Below are positions 28,205 to 36,335 of a stretch of DNA of 37,141 bases, in pieces. The translations under genes were made by a program, and so were the position numbers. The notes below the pieces were generated by a model. It had not been told where the DNA came from. It saw nothing but the letters and a program-made list of their open reading frames with translations, and ran no database searches. Source of the stretch: a virus; IMG/VR virus record IMGVR_UViG_3300032173_000017, positions 1 to 37,141 of that record; one strand, 5' to 3'. Numbering within the stretch: position 1 is the first letter of the stretch; each line of letters begins with the position of its first letter.

Positions 28205-29818
28205 TTAACCTGTTGTGGTCAAGCATTTGAAATCACTATCATATATCGGCCGGCCGTCAACGGCTTGTCTAACCTCGGCGGCCGTGCTTGTATATGTTCC
28301 ATCTGAAACGGATTCTGACGTGTCCACCCGGCCATCATTATCCGTATCATAAACCGATTTAAGCATATCACCCGAACCGCCTCCGCCCCCGAGCGGCACC
28401 CACGAAGAGGTCGGCCCATCCCACCGGTAGTAGCCCTTGCCGCTTCCGGGATCCCAATTTGTGCCGTCGGCGTAGGCGAGGAGCCCGTCGAACCTGATGT
28501 CGTCAGGCGGTTCGGATTTACCGGCTTCCGGCCAGACGGCAGGCAGCGACCAACGCAATATCTCGAAAAGGTCGCGTTGGTCAACCGGTTTGGGATATCC
28601 CCTTGTTTCGCCTTTTCTTACGATATCAACCCATTCGCTGCCGGCCCCAGAATCGGATATTTCCTTGTATGGGGACGAAGGGTCAGCGATGGACACGCTG
28701 TCAACGCCGGAACCGGAATCCGCGAGATTGACCTGAATCAATAAGCCAATCTCATCCGCGCCAGCCCCGACGTCTGCCAGGGAAGCCGCCGCTAATATGG
28801 AAACCAGGTCAGAACCGGTTCCGGAGTCGCTCACGGCGCCTTGCCAAAGGATGCTAATGGCGTCTGAACCTGCCCCGACGTCTGCCAGGGAAGCCGCCAC
28901 TAATATGGAAACCAGGTCAGAACCGGTTCCGGAGTCGCTCACGGCGCCTTGCCAAAGGATGCTAATGGCGATAGATTCCGAACCCGCACCAGAATCGGAG
29001 GCCGTAAGCAAGGCCAGAATGTCCGCGACGATGTCGGACCCCGTCGCCACGTCTTGAACGGAGAGTGCGGCGAGTAGGGAGGCAATGGAATCGGAGCCCG
29101 CGCCAGAATCGGAAAGCGCAAGCGTAGCACTAACTCCGGCTATCGCGTCCGCTCCCGTGCCGGAGTCCGAGACGCTGATAGGCGTAATCGCTATATATTG
29201 CTTTAGCTCGACCAGGGAAGCCACATAATAGTCGGTATTGACTGCCGTCGCCGCAATATCGCCCGTGGCCCCTGCCGCCGTGTATTCCTTCGTCGCCACC
29301 GTCGCGGAAATGTTGCTATTGCTCGTGCCTGTCTGCGTATCCGCCCGTTCGTCATATCCCGACGGCGGTGTGTAAGTAGTGCCGTAGGCATTCCCGGCCA
29401 AAAACACGGCCCAATTGTTGGCCGTCTGGATGTTAATGCCCGGAGCTGTCGGCTGACCCGACGCCGTTGATGTTGATGTGTTTTTGTTTCCGATCGGGCT
29501 GGTCTGGTCAACACCTCTGAATGTCGCAATCTGACCGATTATCTCATGACTGGAGCTCATGCCCCACTGGTAGGAGGACGGCTCGCTGGCTCCCGCGATT
29601 TTCCAGTAAACATACTCGCGTATCGCCCGCGCCCCGGCCGAGGCGTTGATGATATTCGTCCAGCCGTCTGGGACACTATTTATGAGGTCGGAGGTGTTTT
29701 CGATGAAGATATGGGCAACCATCAGGTCGCCCTCGGCCGTGTTTGTGGGCTTATTAACAGTTATAGAGACCGCAGCGGCCGAGGCTGCAGTCTCCGCATT
29801 AATGAAAGTTATCGCCAT
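28205..29818 (-). CDS. tail protein with ten DSG-type repeats, 537 aa
   Basis: Residues from about 1 to 200 form a beta-rich domain (MAITFINAETAASAAAVSIT, NWAVFLAGNAYGTTYTPPSG), similar to virion carbohydrate-binding or hydrolase-linked domains. Residues 215-395 hold about ten units of the type SDSGTGADSI, several in long repeats of about 36 residues (SILWQGAVSDSGTGSDLVSI). A linker with YPKPVDQRDLFEIL leads to a C-terminal module (MLKSVYDTDNDGRVDTSESV, DSDFKCL) shared with the 27554 protein. The DNA of two units is almost identical (28764-28970). It is a candidate receptor-binding or adhesin-like tail component. Confidence 0.82.
   Translation of the reverse strand: MAITFINAETAASAAAVSITVNKPTNTAEGDLMVAHIFIENTSDLINSVPDGWTNIINASAGARAIREYVYWKIAGASEPSSYQWGMSSSHEIIGQIATFRGVDQTSPIGNKNTSTSTASGQPTAPGINIQTANNWAVFLAGNAYGTTYTPPSGYDERADTQTGTSNSNISATVATKEYTAAGATGDIAATAVNTDYYVASLVELKQYIAITPISVSDSGTGADAIAGVSATLALSDSGAGSDSIASLLAALSVQDVATGSDIVADILALLTASDSGAGSESIAISILWQGAVSDSGTGSDLVSILVAASLADVGAGSDAISILWQGAVSDSGTGSDLVSILAAASLADVGAGADEIGLLIQVNLADSGSGVDSVSIADPSSPYKEISDSGAGSEWVDIVRKGETRGYPKPVDQRDLFEILRWSLPAVWPEAGKSEPPDDIRFDGLLAYADGTNWDPGSGKGYYRWDGPTSSWVPLGGGGGSGDMLKSVYDTDNDGRVDTSESVSDGTYTSTAAEVRQAVDGRPIYDSDFKCLTTTG
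28764..28970. repeat. 99-bp direct repeat (108-bp period) in the DSG-repeat gene
   Basis: Bases 28764-28862 and 28872-28970 are identical except for one G/A difference, and are offset by 108 bp (36 codons). They encode ILWQGAVSDSGTGSDLVSI plus the following ADVGAGSD unit twice. The near-identity at DNA level points to recent tandem duplication, so repeat number may vary between related phages. Confidence 0.92.
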
Positions 29819-29923
29819 CGTCCCTGCCCTATACCAATATCCTTCGATACCGGTTCAGCATCGTCCTCCTTATGCCACTGTCATCTTCGGGCAAACATAA
29901 GTCGTGCCGGACTCGCACACGTC

Positions 29924-30451
29924 TTACGCGAGCGAGATTTCTAATGTCAACTGCCAGGTCTGCCCACTTACCTTCGTGCCCTGCGCCGAAACTTTCCGGT
30001 TCAGGTTAGTGGCCGAGTCGGAATTGCCGTTTGCTACGGTAAACTCGTTCCAGCCGTGGTTGCCGTCGGAACTACCGAACGTGGCCCGCCAGGTCGCCTT
30101 CTGGCTCGTGCCGTAGGTCGGGAAGCCCGTGTCCATCCCTTTGTAGGTCTTGTTCGTGCCCTGAAGGCCGGTCTGGCTCGCACTCTCCGCGGCGCTTGAG
30201 TCGCCCACGCCCAGATAGGCGTTGGTATTGTCAAACTTCGTCCCGCCGCTGGAACAGAGTATCGTCCAGAGGGCGTTGATGCCCTCGTTCAGGAGCAGGT
30301 TGCCCTCAACCTCGCTCACTTGCGGCGCACCGAATAGCCGAAGAGCCTCTTCCTCGGCATAAAGGCGCCTCAACCGGACGTCTTCTTCGTTGGCGTAGCG
30401 AACGATGCGCCACTTCGTTTTGTAAGACACCTTTTCTTTGATGTTGGTCAT
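29924..30451 (-). CDS. tail module protein, 175 aa
   Basis: ATG 30451 is chosen because GGAGG lies 6 nt upstream; the frame extends six codons further but lacks one. A charged start (MTNIKEKVSYKTKWRIVRYA) precedes a beta-rich part, including NEGINALWTILCSSGGTKFD and VGDSSAAESASQTGLQGTNK, and an end (SGQTWQLTLEISLA) of alternating hydrophobic residues, as in the terminal strand of a jelly-roll-like fold. Similar proteins are common in the tail regions of podovirus-like phages. The role is probably structural. There is an in-frame open stretch of 17 codons after its TAA stop. Confidence 0.75.
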   Translation of the reverse strand: MTNIKEKVSYKTKWRIVRYANEEDVRLRRLYAEEEALRLFGAPQVSEVEGNLLLNEGINALWTILCSSGGTKFDNTNAYLGVGDSSAAESASQTGLQGTNKTYKGMDTGFPTYGTSQKATWRATFGSSDGNHGWNEFTVANGNSDSATNLNRKVSAQGTKVSGQTWQLTLEISLA

Positions 30452-30465
30452 GTTAAGCCTCCTAT

Positions 30466-31593
30466 TCAAATCTCAAAAAATGCCTCCGGCTGGCCTGACG
30501 CAGAGTTGTTGAACGTATAGCCGCTGGCATCGGACGGCAGGCCGCCGCTTATATTATCCACATACAGGCCGGTCAGTTTGGAAGACGACTCAAGGGCGTG
30601 GCCAAGGATATTGGGAATATTGCCGGCGTCCACAGAACGCACGCTCGGGGCACCGTCGCTCCACGCGGCGAGATAATAGACTTTGCCGGCCGTGAGCTCC
30701 TCGGTCGCCAAATCTATCGCCCCTCCTACATAATCGGCTTCCAGGTTTACATATTTGAGTCGGGAATTAGGCTTGCCCGCCGCCGTGGCGTCGTAGATGC
30801 CGACCTGGATATGTTTCGCCGAAGCGCCCGTCGTGATATAAACCCCCAGCGCCGCGATGGAGAAGGTGAACTTCGGGATGAAGGGGATCCAATATGCACG
30901 GTTCGCGGTCAGAGCCTGGGTGGCCGATATCGTCCCGGCGTGCGCGTCATAAGGGCAGAAAACGGGGTCGGTCACGAAGGCGTGATCTACATAGTTGTTG
31001 CCCGTCGGGGTCGAGGGTGGGGCGGCCCAGGTCCCGTCTCCGCGCAGGAACTTGCCGGTATCGTTCGGGGCCTTCGGACACAGCCCGTGAGCGGAGGTGG
31101 AAATGTTCAGATCCGTGTTGTCGTCCGGCGCGGCCAGGTCGTCCAATTTGATGGAATCAGAACCGCCCGAGACATGCGAAGAGGCATGGGCGATCGGGGC
31201 TTCTTTCCCCAGGATGCCCTTATACCAGGCGCTCCCGTCGCTGAAGATGTGCATGGCAGCCCCGGCCGAGATGGTCGGGTTCGATTCTCCATCTACCGAG
31301 CCGACGACCGTCACGGTCGAGGAGCTGCTGTTCTTGATCCAATAATGCTTGGTCGAGCCCGATCCGGCCACCGAGCCCGCAGAGGGCAGGGTGATCTGGA
31401 TTCCGGCCGTGCAGATGACCACGGATTCCGCAGACGTCAGGGTGTAATTGGCGGATTTGCTGACGACGGCGAACTGATTCTTGATGACACGCTTTATCTC
31501 GCGGTCGGAGTTGTTCAACTCCGGGATGTAGGACGAGCCTTCCGTCGGCGTCGTGACGTCCAATTCCTTTACGTTTTCAGCGTCATAAGCCAT
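30466..31593 (-). CDS. tail fibre-like protein, 375 aa
   Basis: The start is ATG 31593, which overlaps the stop of the upstream gene (TAATG) behind AAGGAG. The N-terminal 100 residues (MAYDAENVKELDVTTPTEGS, YTLTSAESVVICTAGIQITL) form a beta-rich attachment domain like that of podovirus fibres. The linker HASSHVSGGSDSIKLDDLAA...FLRGDGTWAAP is shared with the 26675 and 27554 proteins. The C-terminal 150 residues (KFTFSIAALGVYITTGASAK, YYLAAWSDGAPSVRSVDAGN) form a sandwich-like domain that could bind carbohydrate. It is encoded right after the nozzle-like protein, the usual site for the main fibre gene. Confidence 0.85.
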   Translation of the reverse strand: MAYDAENVKELDVTTPTEGSSYIPELNNSDREIKRVIKNQFAVVSKSANYTLTSAESVVICTAGIQITLPSAGSVAGSGSTKHYWIKNSSSSTVTVVGSVDGESNPTISAGAAMHIFSDGSAWYKGILGKEAPIAHASSHVSGGSDSIKLDDLAAPDDNTDLNISTSAHGLCPKAPNDTGKFLRGDGTWAAPPSTPTGNNYVDHAFVTDPVFCPYDAHAGTISATQALTANRAYWIPFIPKFTFSIAALGVYITTGASAKHIQVGIYDATAAGKPNSRLKYVNLEADYVGGAIDLATEELTAGKVYYLAAWSDGAPSVRSVDAGNIPNILGHALESSSKLTGLYVDNISGGLPSDASGYTFNNSASGQPEAFFEI

Positions 31594-33059
31594 TATCGTT
31601 CTCCTTCGGGAGCCGCGTCAACGTAAACGGCCCCTGATAGTTTTGTGAAGTCGTCCAGATAAAAGGCGAGGCTCATGAACCGGTTGGAGCACCGCACGTC
31701 GGCGCTCCCGTCGCTTTTGATTTCGGCCCCCTGCGTGGCCAAAAAGGCGTCCATCGGACTGTATCTGTGATTTACTCGCACCGTGCCCGACACAAGCCCC
31801 TCGGCCGGGACGAAAACTTTCCTGACCATTCCGAGCTTCGGATATACGTTGAACTCTCCGGTCTTGAGTTCCGACGCCATCGCAGCGCCCGTGAACTGCT
31901 GGAAATAGCCGTTGCTGTCCACGGCCATCGGTATCACGAGCCCTGTATCGGTATTGAGTAGGTCAATGATGGTGTTGGCGTCATCAATCAGCGTGGTCGT
32001 GAGAGTGTCAAGGGCCACCTCGCCGTAGGGCGTCAGGTTGGCCAGCAGCGACACCGAAAGGTCTATCAGCGTAAACTTGTCTTCGTGGTAATTGTAAACG
32101 AGGATCTTATCCGGCTCGCCGGTGGAGTTCGCCGAGGGATATGCCCACATTATCAGGCCGTTGGCGTAGTCGTGGACGGCTGATATGCGGTGAGCGTATT
32201 CGTCGTTGACGTCCTCCAGCACCGTCTTCTTGACCCGACCCGTTGATATATCCTTGAGCGCGCCGTCCTGCTGAAGGGAATAGATCGCGTTCCGGCCCCA
32301 GAAGAAAACGGCCGACCCGATGGAGATGATGCTCCCCGGGTAGCGACAGCCGACTCCGGCGTAGGCGTTCACTCTGAAGGCAAAAACATACACGCTGGAA
32401 TACTCGGCCACTGTCAGGCTGTCGTGAGAGAAGATGACAAAATCATCTCCCAGGGCGCCCAGGCCTGTGATATCCCCGAGCATTTCAGGGAAGTCCTGGT
32501 AGTCGGCTCCGGTCGTGAGGCTTGACGCCCAATCTTCCGGGTTCTCCCTCGCAGACCACTGAATCCGCTTGGGATAACTCGTCCCGCCGTCATTTATGTT
32601 GGCGAGAACGAGGTGGCCGCGGCGCAAAAGCATGTATTTCGCTTTAGGCGGGGAGCCGCCGAGGTTTGATACTCCGGTCCCGCTCGGATTTTTCAGGGCT
32701 TTGATGTTATCTATGCCGTTCGTGGCGATGAGCCAATCCCCATAGTTCTGGAACCGCCAGGATGTGCAGTTGTAGGCGGCATCGCTTATATCTACGGCCG
32801 AACCGCTTTCAACGCGATATAATTTTGTGGTAGTGCCGACGAAGTTTCTCCAGATACCGTCGGACGCCCCGTGGGCGATGGCGGCCAGTGGCACTCCCGC
32901 GACTTGCGCACTTCCCCATCTATAAAGTCCCTTCATGGGGCGGTAGCCGCCATCTTTCGGGATCAGGTTCTTGGCGGTCTGAAGCCCACCAACGGCCCCA
33001 ACTTCGGAAGGCGACAGGTCGGGCAGCCAACCAGCCCCGATCTTGATCGGCATTAGCAT
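31593..33059 (-). CDS. nozzle-like / tail hub protein of the P22 gp10 type, 488 aa
   Basis: ATG 33059 has GGGAGG 8 nt upstream. Four to five beta-rich motifs with conserved Trp and Gly suggest a propeller: LIPKDGGYRPMKGLYRWG at the start, RIQWSARENPEDWASSLTTG, DFVIFSHDSLTVAEYSSVYV, CRYPGSIISIGSAVFFWGRN. W-SA-...-DW with a following F-S-x-S and PGSI-G pattern is characteristic of podovirus proteins that follow the adaptor and form the tail tube or plug (similar to P22 gp10). It should bind beneath the adaptor and close the tail. The label nozzle rests on this pattern and on gene order. Confidence 0.78.
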   Translation of the reverse strand: MLMPIKIGAGWLPDLSPSEVGAVGGLQTAKNLIPKDGGYRPMKGLYRWGSAQVAGVPLAAIAHGASDGIWRNFVGTTTKLYRVESGSAVDISDAAYNCTSWRFQNYGDWLIATNGIDNIKALKNPSGTGVSNLGGSPPKAKYMLLRRGHLVLANINDGGTSYPKRIQWSARENPEDWASSLTTGADYQDFPEMLGDITGLGALGDDFVIFSHDSLTVAEYSSVYVFAFRVNAYAGVGCRYPGSIISIGSAVFFWGRNAIYSLQQDGALKDISTGRVKKTVLEDVNDEYAHRISAVHDYANGLIMWAYPSANSTGEPDKILVYNYHEDKFTLIDLSVSLLANLTPYGEVALDTLTTTLIDDANTIIDLLNTDTGLVIPMAVDSNGYFQQFTGAAMASELKTGEFNVYPKLGMVRKVFVPAEGLVSGTVRVNHRYSPMDAFLATQGAEIKSDGSADVRCSNRFMSLAFYLDDFTKLSGAVYVDAAPEGER

Positions 33060-33074
33060 TGGACGCCCTCCCTG

Positions 33075-33701
33075 CTATACCACTGGCTGACCTCCCCTAA
33101 TGTTCTGATAACCTGAAAACTCAATAGAGCTTTTGACGAATTTAAGCCTGGCCATCGCCTCCTGATACATGCCGAGCCAGATCTGAAGGCGGGCGTCATC
33201 GAGCAGGAAAGGCTGGGCTTCGAGCAGGGCGCCGTAGAGCAGGACGTTCCAGTGGTCATCCGTCCAGGTGTTGTGGTTATTGGATTCGCTCAAGTCAGCC
33301 GAATAGGGGATGTAGCGCAGTTCGTAATCGTAGTCCTGGTCGGGTTCCGGGGCGAACCTGATGACCGAGTTGGCCCAATCAACGGCGAAATACCTGGGCC
33401 TACCCGTGGCGCCGAACGAGGATTGGAGCAGCGTCAGGTCTTCGATGCTGGTCTGCCTGCAGTCATAGGTATAGTCGGAATACGTGATCCGCAGGCATTT
33501 TAACTTCCGCAGCGAAGACGGCACCGCGATAGTGGCCTCGGTCTCCAGGATCGTCCCGGACTGAACCTTTTCCAGCCACGGCCAATCGTCGGATTCTTCG
33601 ATCCGGCGCTGTGCCAGGTTGATGAAATCGGTAATGTAGGCTGATAAGTCTGACCGATTCAGATAAGCCGCAACCTTGTCCTTAAGCTCATTCAGATACA
33701 T
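33075..33701 (-). CDS. head-tail adaptor protein (SU10/P22 gp4-like)
   Basis: The 208-residue protein has the adaptor layout: an N-terminal helix pair (YLNELKDKVAAYLNRSDLSA, YITDFINLAQRRIEESDDWP), a central beta domain (VPSSLRKLKCLRITYSDYTY, YFAVDWANSVIRFAPEPDQD) and helical C-terminal segments (DDHWNVLLYGALLEAQPFLL). AQRRIE...W is the most constant feature. Twelve copies should dock to the portal and connect it to the tail. It overlaps the upstream gene (TAATG). Confidence 0.85.
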   Translation of the reverse strand: MYLNELKDKVAAYLNRSDLSAYITDFINLAQRRIEESDDWPWLEKVQSGTILETEATIAVPSSLRKLKCLRITYSDYTYDCRQTSIEDLTLLQSSFGATGRPRYFAVDWANSVIRFAPEPDQDYDYELRYIPYSADLSESNNHNTWTDDHWNVLLYGALLEAQPFLLDDARLQIWLGMYQEAMARLKFVKSSIEFSGYQNIRGGQPVV

Positions 33702-34036
33702 TAGCAGGGGGTCCTCTTGTGTCCGGCAAGGGCGAACCGGTTAGGGAACTCCTTGCCGCACTTGTCACAGATAAACCTCTGCTCTGCGGCAGGCTCTGCC
33801 TCGGCTTTTGTTCCTAACACCATGACCCGATAGCGGGGGCGGGGGACGAAAACGACATTGCCCGTTTTCTTGTCCTTCTCCCAGGTTTCAATGACGGCGT
33901 GTTCGAGGGCTTCAATATACTCATCCTTGAGTTCTATTTCCGCTCCGCACACCCCCTGGACGTTCACTCCATTGACGCTCAAGTAGAAATCCCGCTGTTC
34001 GGGGTTCTCGATGTTGTAAACAATCGCTTTAGGCAT
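33701..34036 (-). CDS. C2HC zinc-finger protein in the head module, 111 aa
   Basis: The C-terminus (FICDKCGKEFPNRFALAGHK plus RTPC) gives a Cys-x2-Cys-x12-His-x4-Cys zinc finger. The first 85 residues are a small alpha/beta domain (IVYNIENPEQRDFYLSVNGV, VMVLGTKAEAEP). ATG 34036 has AGGAGG. A zinc-finger protein between capsid and adaptor genes is unusual. It could bind packaged DNA or be a minor capsid or connector component, but neither is shown by the sequence. Confidence 0.78.
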   Translation of the reverse strand: MPKAIVYNIENPEQRDFYLSVNGVNVQGVCGAEIELKDEYIEALEHAVIETWEKDKKTGNVVFVPRPRYRVMVLGTKAEAEPAAEQRFICDKCGKEFPNRFALAGHKRTPC

Positions 34037-34069
34037 AGTGTTTTCCTCCTGCCTTATATTCGGGTGTCG

Positions 34070-34094
34070 GGGGGAGGAGCCAGGCCCCTCCCCC
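34070..34094 (-). other. strong hairpin after the major capsid gene
   Basis: The minus strand folds GGGGGAGGGG (34094-34085) with CTCCTCCCCC (34079-34070) around the loop CCTGG, a 10-bp stem with one G-U pair, 14 nt after the capsid stop. No T-run follows (CGACACCC), so it does not look like an ordinary terminator. It may stabilise the 3' end of capsid mRNA, or partly attenuate transcription so that capsid is made in excess. Confidence 0.6.
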
Positions 34095-34108
34095 TAACAC
34101 TCCATCAA

Positions 34109-35095
34109 TTACAGAGCAGCAGCGCTTTCGATTCTCACCATGAACGAATCGTTGAGGATCTTGCAGACAGTCGTGGCCTTCCAGCCGGACGTGCAGCGCT
34201 GATCAAGAGGATCGGCGGTGCCGGCCGAGCCGAGCTGCTTCACGATGTTGCGCAGACCTTCGCCGCGCAGTTCGGTGATGCCATAGGCGTCCTTGGCGAA
34301 GATTAGCGTGGCGTAAACGTCAGCATTCCCGGCCGTGTTCTTGACCGAGGTGCTTGCGGCGCCAGCGCCCGTCCAGATCTTCGCGTTGGTCGAAGCCACA
34401 AACCTGATGTTCTTATAAGCTCCGATCTCGCCCTCGACCGCGGGGCCCTGCGAGGCATATTTGTCAACCGAGGTATATCCGGTCAGGCCTTCGAGCGTGT
34501 ATTCGACGTCCGGGTGGACGATCGCGAAGAAAGCCGCACGGATGGGCTGCGTGCCGATGCCGGTTCCGGCTTTGATGATGGATGTGTGCATCGTGGCGTT
34601 GTTGTTCTTGAGGAGCCGGATCGCCTTGTCCAGGTCGGTCGTGCTGATGAGATCAACGACGGCGTTTCTGGCCGACTTGCCGTTAGCGTAGATGACCGAG
34701 GTTCCGGCCACGAGAACATCGCGGTAGACCTGGTCAAGCGTGTTGCCCGCCTGCTCGCCGAGCAGTTCCGCGGCTTCGACCAAAGGCGACTCAACGTTGA
34801 CCAGTGTCACCATGTCGGTCAAGGTCACGACGTCGCCATACTGCGCGATCGTGGCCGTGATGTCGGACACGGAGAGCTGGCTTCCGGTCGGGGTCGTGCC
34901 TTCGGTCAGTGGCGTGGTAGCCGGAGCGAGCGAGGCATATTTGCGGAATTTGATTACTTTGCTGTTGTTTTTCGGCAGGGGCCTCCGCTGTCCGAACTTG
35001 TCGTGCGCGAGGTAAGGAAGAGCCCTCACCAGGAGCGTTCGATCATAGAATTCGGATACTGCAGAAGGGACCTGCGTGGTGGTCGTATTGGCCAT
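34109..35095 (-). CDS. major capsid protein, N4-gp56 family
   Basis: The 328-residue protein has the N4-gp56 signatures in order: the Thr-rich start (MANTTTTQVPSAVSEFYDRT), RALPYLAHDKFGQRRPLPKN followed by IKFRKYASLAP, VTLTDMVTLVNVESPLVEAA, and the central TDLDKAIRLLKNNNATMHTS. AFFAIVHPDVEYTLEG is the conserved P-domain segment. It forms the HK97-fold icosahedral shell. ATG 35095 is preceded by GGGAGAT. The upstream scaffold gene and downstream adaptor and nozzle genes confirm the context. Confidence 0.95.
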   Translation of the reverse strand: MANTTTTQVPSAVSEFYDRTLLVRALPYLAHDKFGQRRPLPKNNSKVIKFRKYASLAPATTPLTEGTTPTGSQLSVSDITATIAQYGDVVTLTDMVTLVNVESPLVEAAELLGEQAGNTLDQVYRDVLVAGTSVIYANGKSARNAVVDLISTTDLDKAIRLLKNNNATMHTSIIKAGTGIGTQPIRAAFFAIVHPDVEYTLEGLTGYTSVDKYASQGPAVEGEIGAYKNIRFVASTNAKIWTGAGAASTSVKNTAGNADVYATLIFAKDAYGITELRGEGLRNIVKQLGSAGTADPLDQRCTSGWKATTVCKILNDSFMVRIESAAAL

Positions 35096-35098
35096 TTT

Positions 35099-36004
35099 TT
35101 ATCTCCCGAATTTGTGTTTTGCGATCAGTTCTTCAAACTGATCATCCGTCAGCGATCGGATAGAGCTGGCCCTCTTCGCGGCTTCAAGCCCGGACGACCC
35201 GGGCTTGTTGAGCAGAGGCGGCTGGGGTTTGACCTGCTTCTGTTCTGCCCGCTTACCGGCATTCACCCGGTTATACAAGCGATTGATGGCGATGGTGACT
35301 TTGGCCGCAGTGTCGCCCATGATGGCCGGGTCGGTGAGGCGGCTTACTTCTTCCTCGGTTAGGCCCAACTCCTTCACGGCGAATTCGGTCAGTATCGGCG
35401 CTCGGGCGTCAAAGTCGGGGATTTCTCTCCTGACCGCGCTGACCGCCTCGCCCGTCCGCTGCGTGCTGCGAGCCATATTTTCTATCTCCATCTGCCTGCG
35501 GAAGATGAGGTTTGTCTTGAGGTCGCGCAGTTCAAGCGCTTCCTCCATCATCCCGTCTTTCGTAAGCTTTGAGATCTGCGCGTCAATGTGCGTCAGCACG
35601 CCCTGTGGGTCCTGGGAGAAGGCTTCATAGATATCCCGAGGCTTTTTTTCAGCCGGCTGTTCCTTGAGGGCCATCATTTTCTTGGTGTAGTCGGCCTGCA
35701 TTCTGCGATAGGCCGCCACCGCCGCGTCGTATGCGGGACGTAAATTTTCCGGCACCCGTTCGGGGTCAATGTGAACGGGGCTTTTTAGAAGCAGAGTCTG
35801 GAACTCCTCCGTAGAATAATAATTCTGGGATGGTCCGCCCTTCTGCGGTTCGCCGCCTTCACCAGGCAGCGCCTCGCCAGGCGCGGGTTCCTCACCGCCT
35901 TGCTCTGGCTCGATGGTTTCATCCTGATCGGCCAAAGCCGCGTCGTCTTCCAGCAGGAAATTGTCCTGTGCGGATTCTCCTGCTTCATTTTCGGGGTCAG
36001 GCAT
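35099..36004 (-). CDS. scaffolding protein, 301 aa
   Basis: I chose ATG 36004, with GAGGAGG 6 nt upstream; the frame opens 16 codons earlier without such a site. The sequence is acidic and low-complexity at the start (MPDPENEAGESAQDNFLLED), helical and charged in the middle (LKEQPAEKKPRDIYEAFSQD, KDGMMEEALELRDLKTNLIF), and basic at the C-terminus (AKRASSIRSLTDDQFEELIA). This order is what scaffolding proteins show, with the basic end contacting capsid. It lies immediately before the capsid gene, as usual. Confidence 0.85.
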   Translation of the reverse strand: MPDPENEAGESAQDNFLLEDDAALADQDETIEPEQGGEEPAPGEALPGEGGEPQKGGPSQNYYSTEEFQTLLLKSPVHIDPERVPENLRPAYDAAVAAYRRMQADYTKKMMALKEQPAEKKPRDIYEAFSQDPQGVLTHIDAQISKLTKDGMMEEALELRDLKTNLIFRRQMEIENMARSTQRTGEAVSAVRREIPDFDARAPILTEFAVKELGLTEEEVSRLTDPAIMGDTAAKVTIAINRLYNRVNAGKRAEQKQVKPQPPLLNKPGSSGLEAAKRASSIRSLTDDQFEELIAKHKFGR

Positions 36005-36335
36005 TGTTCCTCCTCGCTGATTCGAGTTTTTGCTCATATACTTTAGCGTCATAAATGGCGCTTGTCAACTCTGCGTTTATGGCCTGCTCAACGGCGATGA
36101 CGCCCTGTAAGAGCAGCCAATCCCATTCTCTCTGCGAGAGGTTGTCCATCCGGTCGCAGTTGAGCCAGTGCTGGATGAGTCTTGCCTTGATGTTGTTGAT
36201 GACCTCGCCATAGAGCTTGTTCTCGATGATGGCCTTGGCAAGTTCCAGTCTCTCGAATGGGTCATTTACCACGCGATGTTCAACCGGTATGTCCGGCATG
36301 GCGGGTATTTTCTTCTTTTTCTTGAAGATACTCAT
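35997..36335 (-). CDS. small head-module protein, 112 aa
   Basis: A Lys-rich N-terminus (MSIFKKKKKIPAMPDIPVEH) precedes helical segments (FERLELAKAIIENKLYGEVI, LLQGVIAVEQAINAELTSAI). The start overlaps the portal stop (ATGA) and its end overlaps the scaffold start. Genes of this size between portal and scaffold occur in many podovirus-like phages and encode minor head components or chaperones, so I call it a head-module protein without further claim. Confidence 0.8.
   Translation of the reverse strand: MSIFKKKKKIPAMPDIPVEHRVVNDPFERLELAKAIIENKLYGEVINNIKARLIQHWLNCDRMDNLSQREWDWLLLQGVIAVEQAINAELTSAIYDAKVYEQKLESARRNNA

Noticed and set aside
29829-29861. 10-codon frame with a strong AAGGAGG site before the DSG-repeat gene
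   Set aside because: Ten codons are too few to support a gene. The strong site may just be chance or a leader.
29870-29923. 17-codon in-frame extension after the TAA of the 29924 gene (DVCESGTTYVCPKM)
   Set aside because: The upstream protein already ends in a natural terminal strand, and an open stretch of 17 codons is common at this GC content; readthrough has no supporting signal.
28219-33259. Several open frames of 60-140 codons on both strands in the tail region
   Set aside because: They are shadows of larger genes, with repeated Arg/Ser/Pro residues and no ribosome sites.
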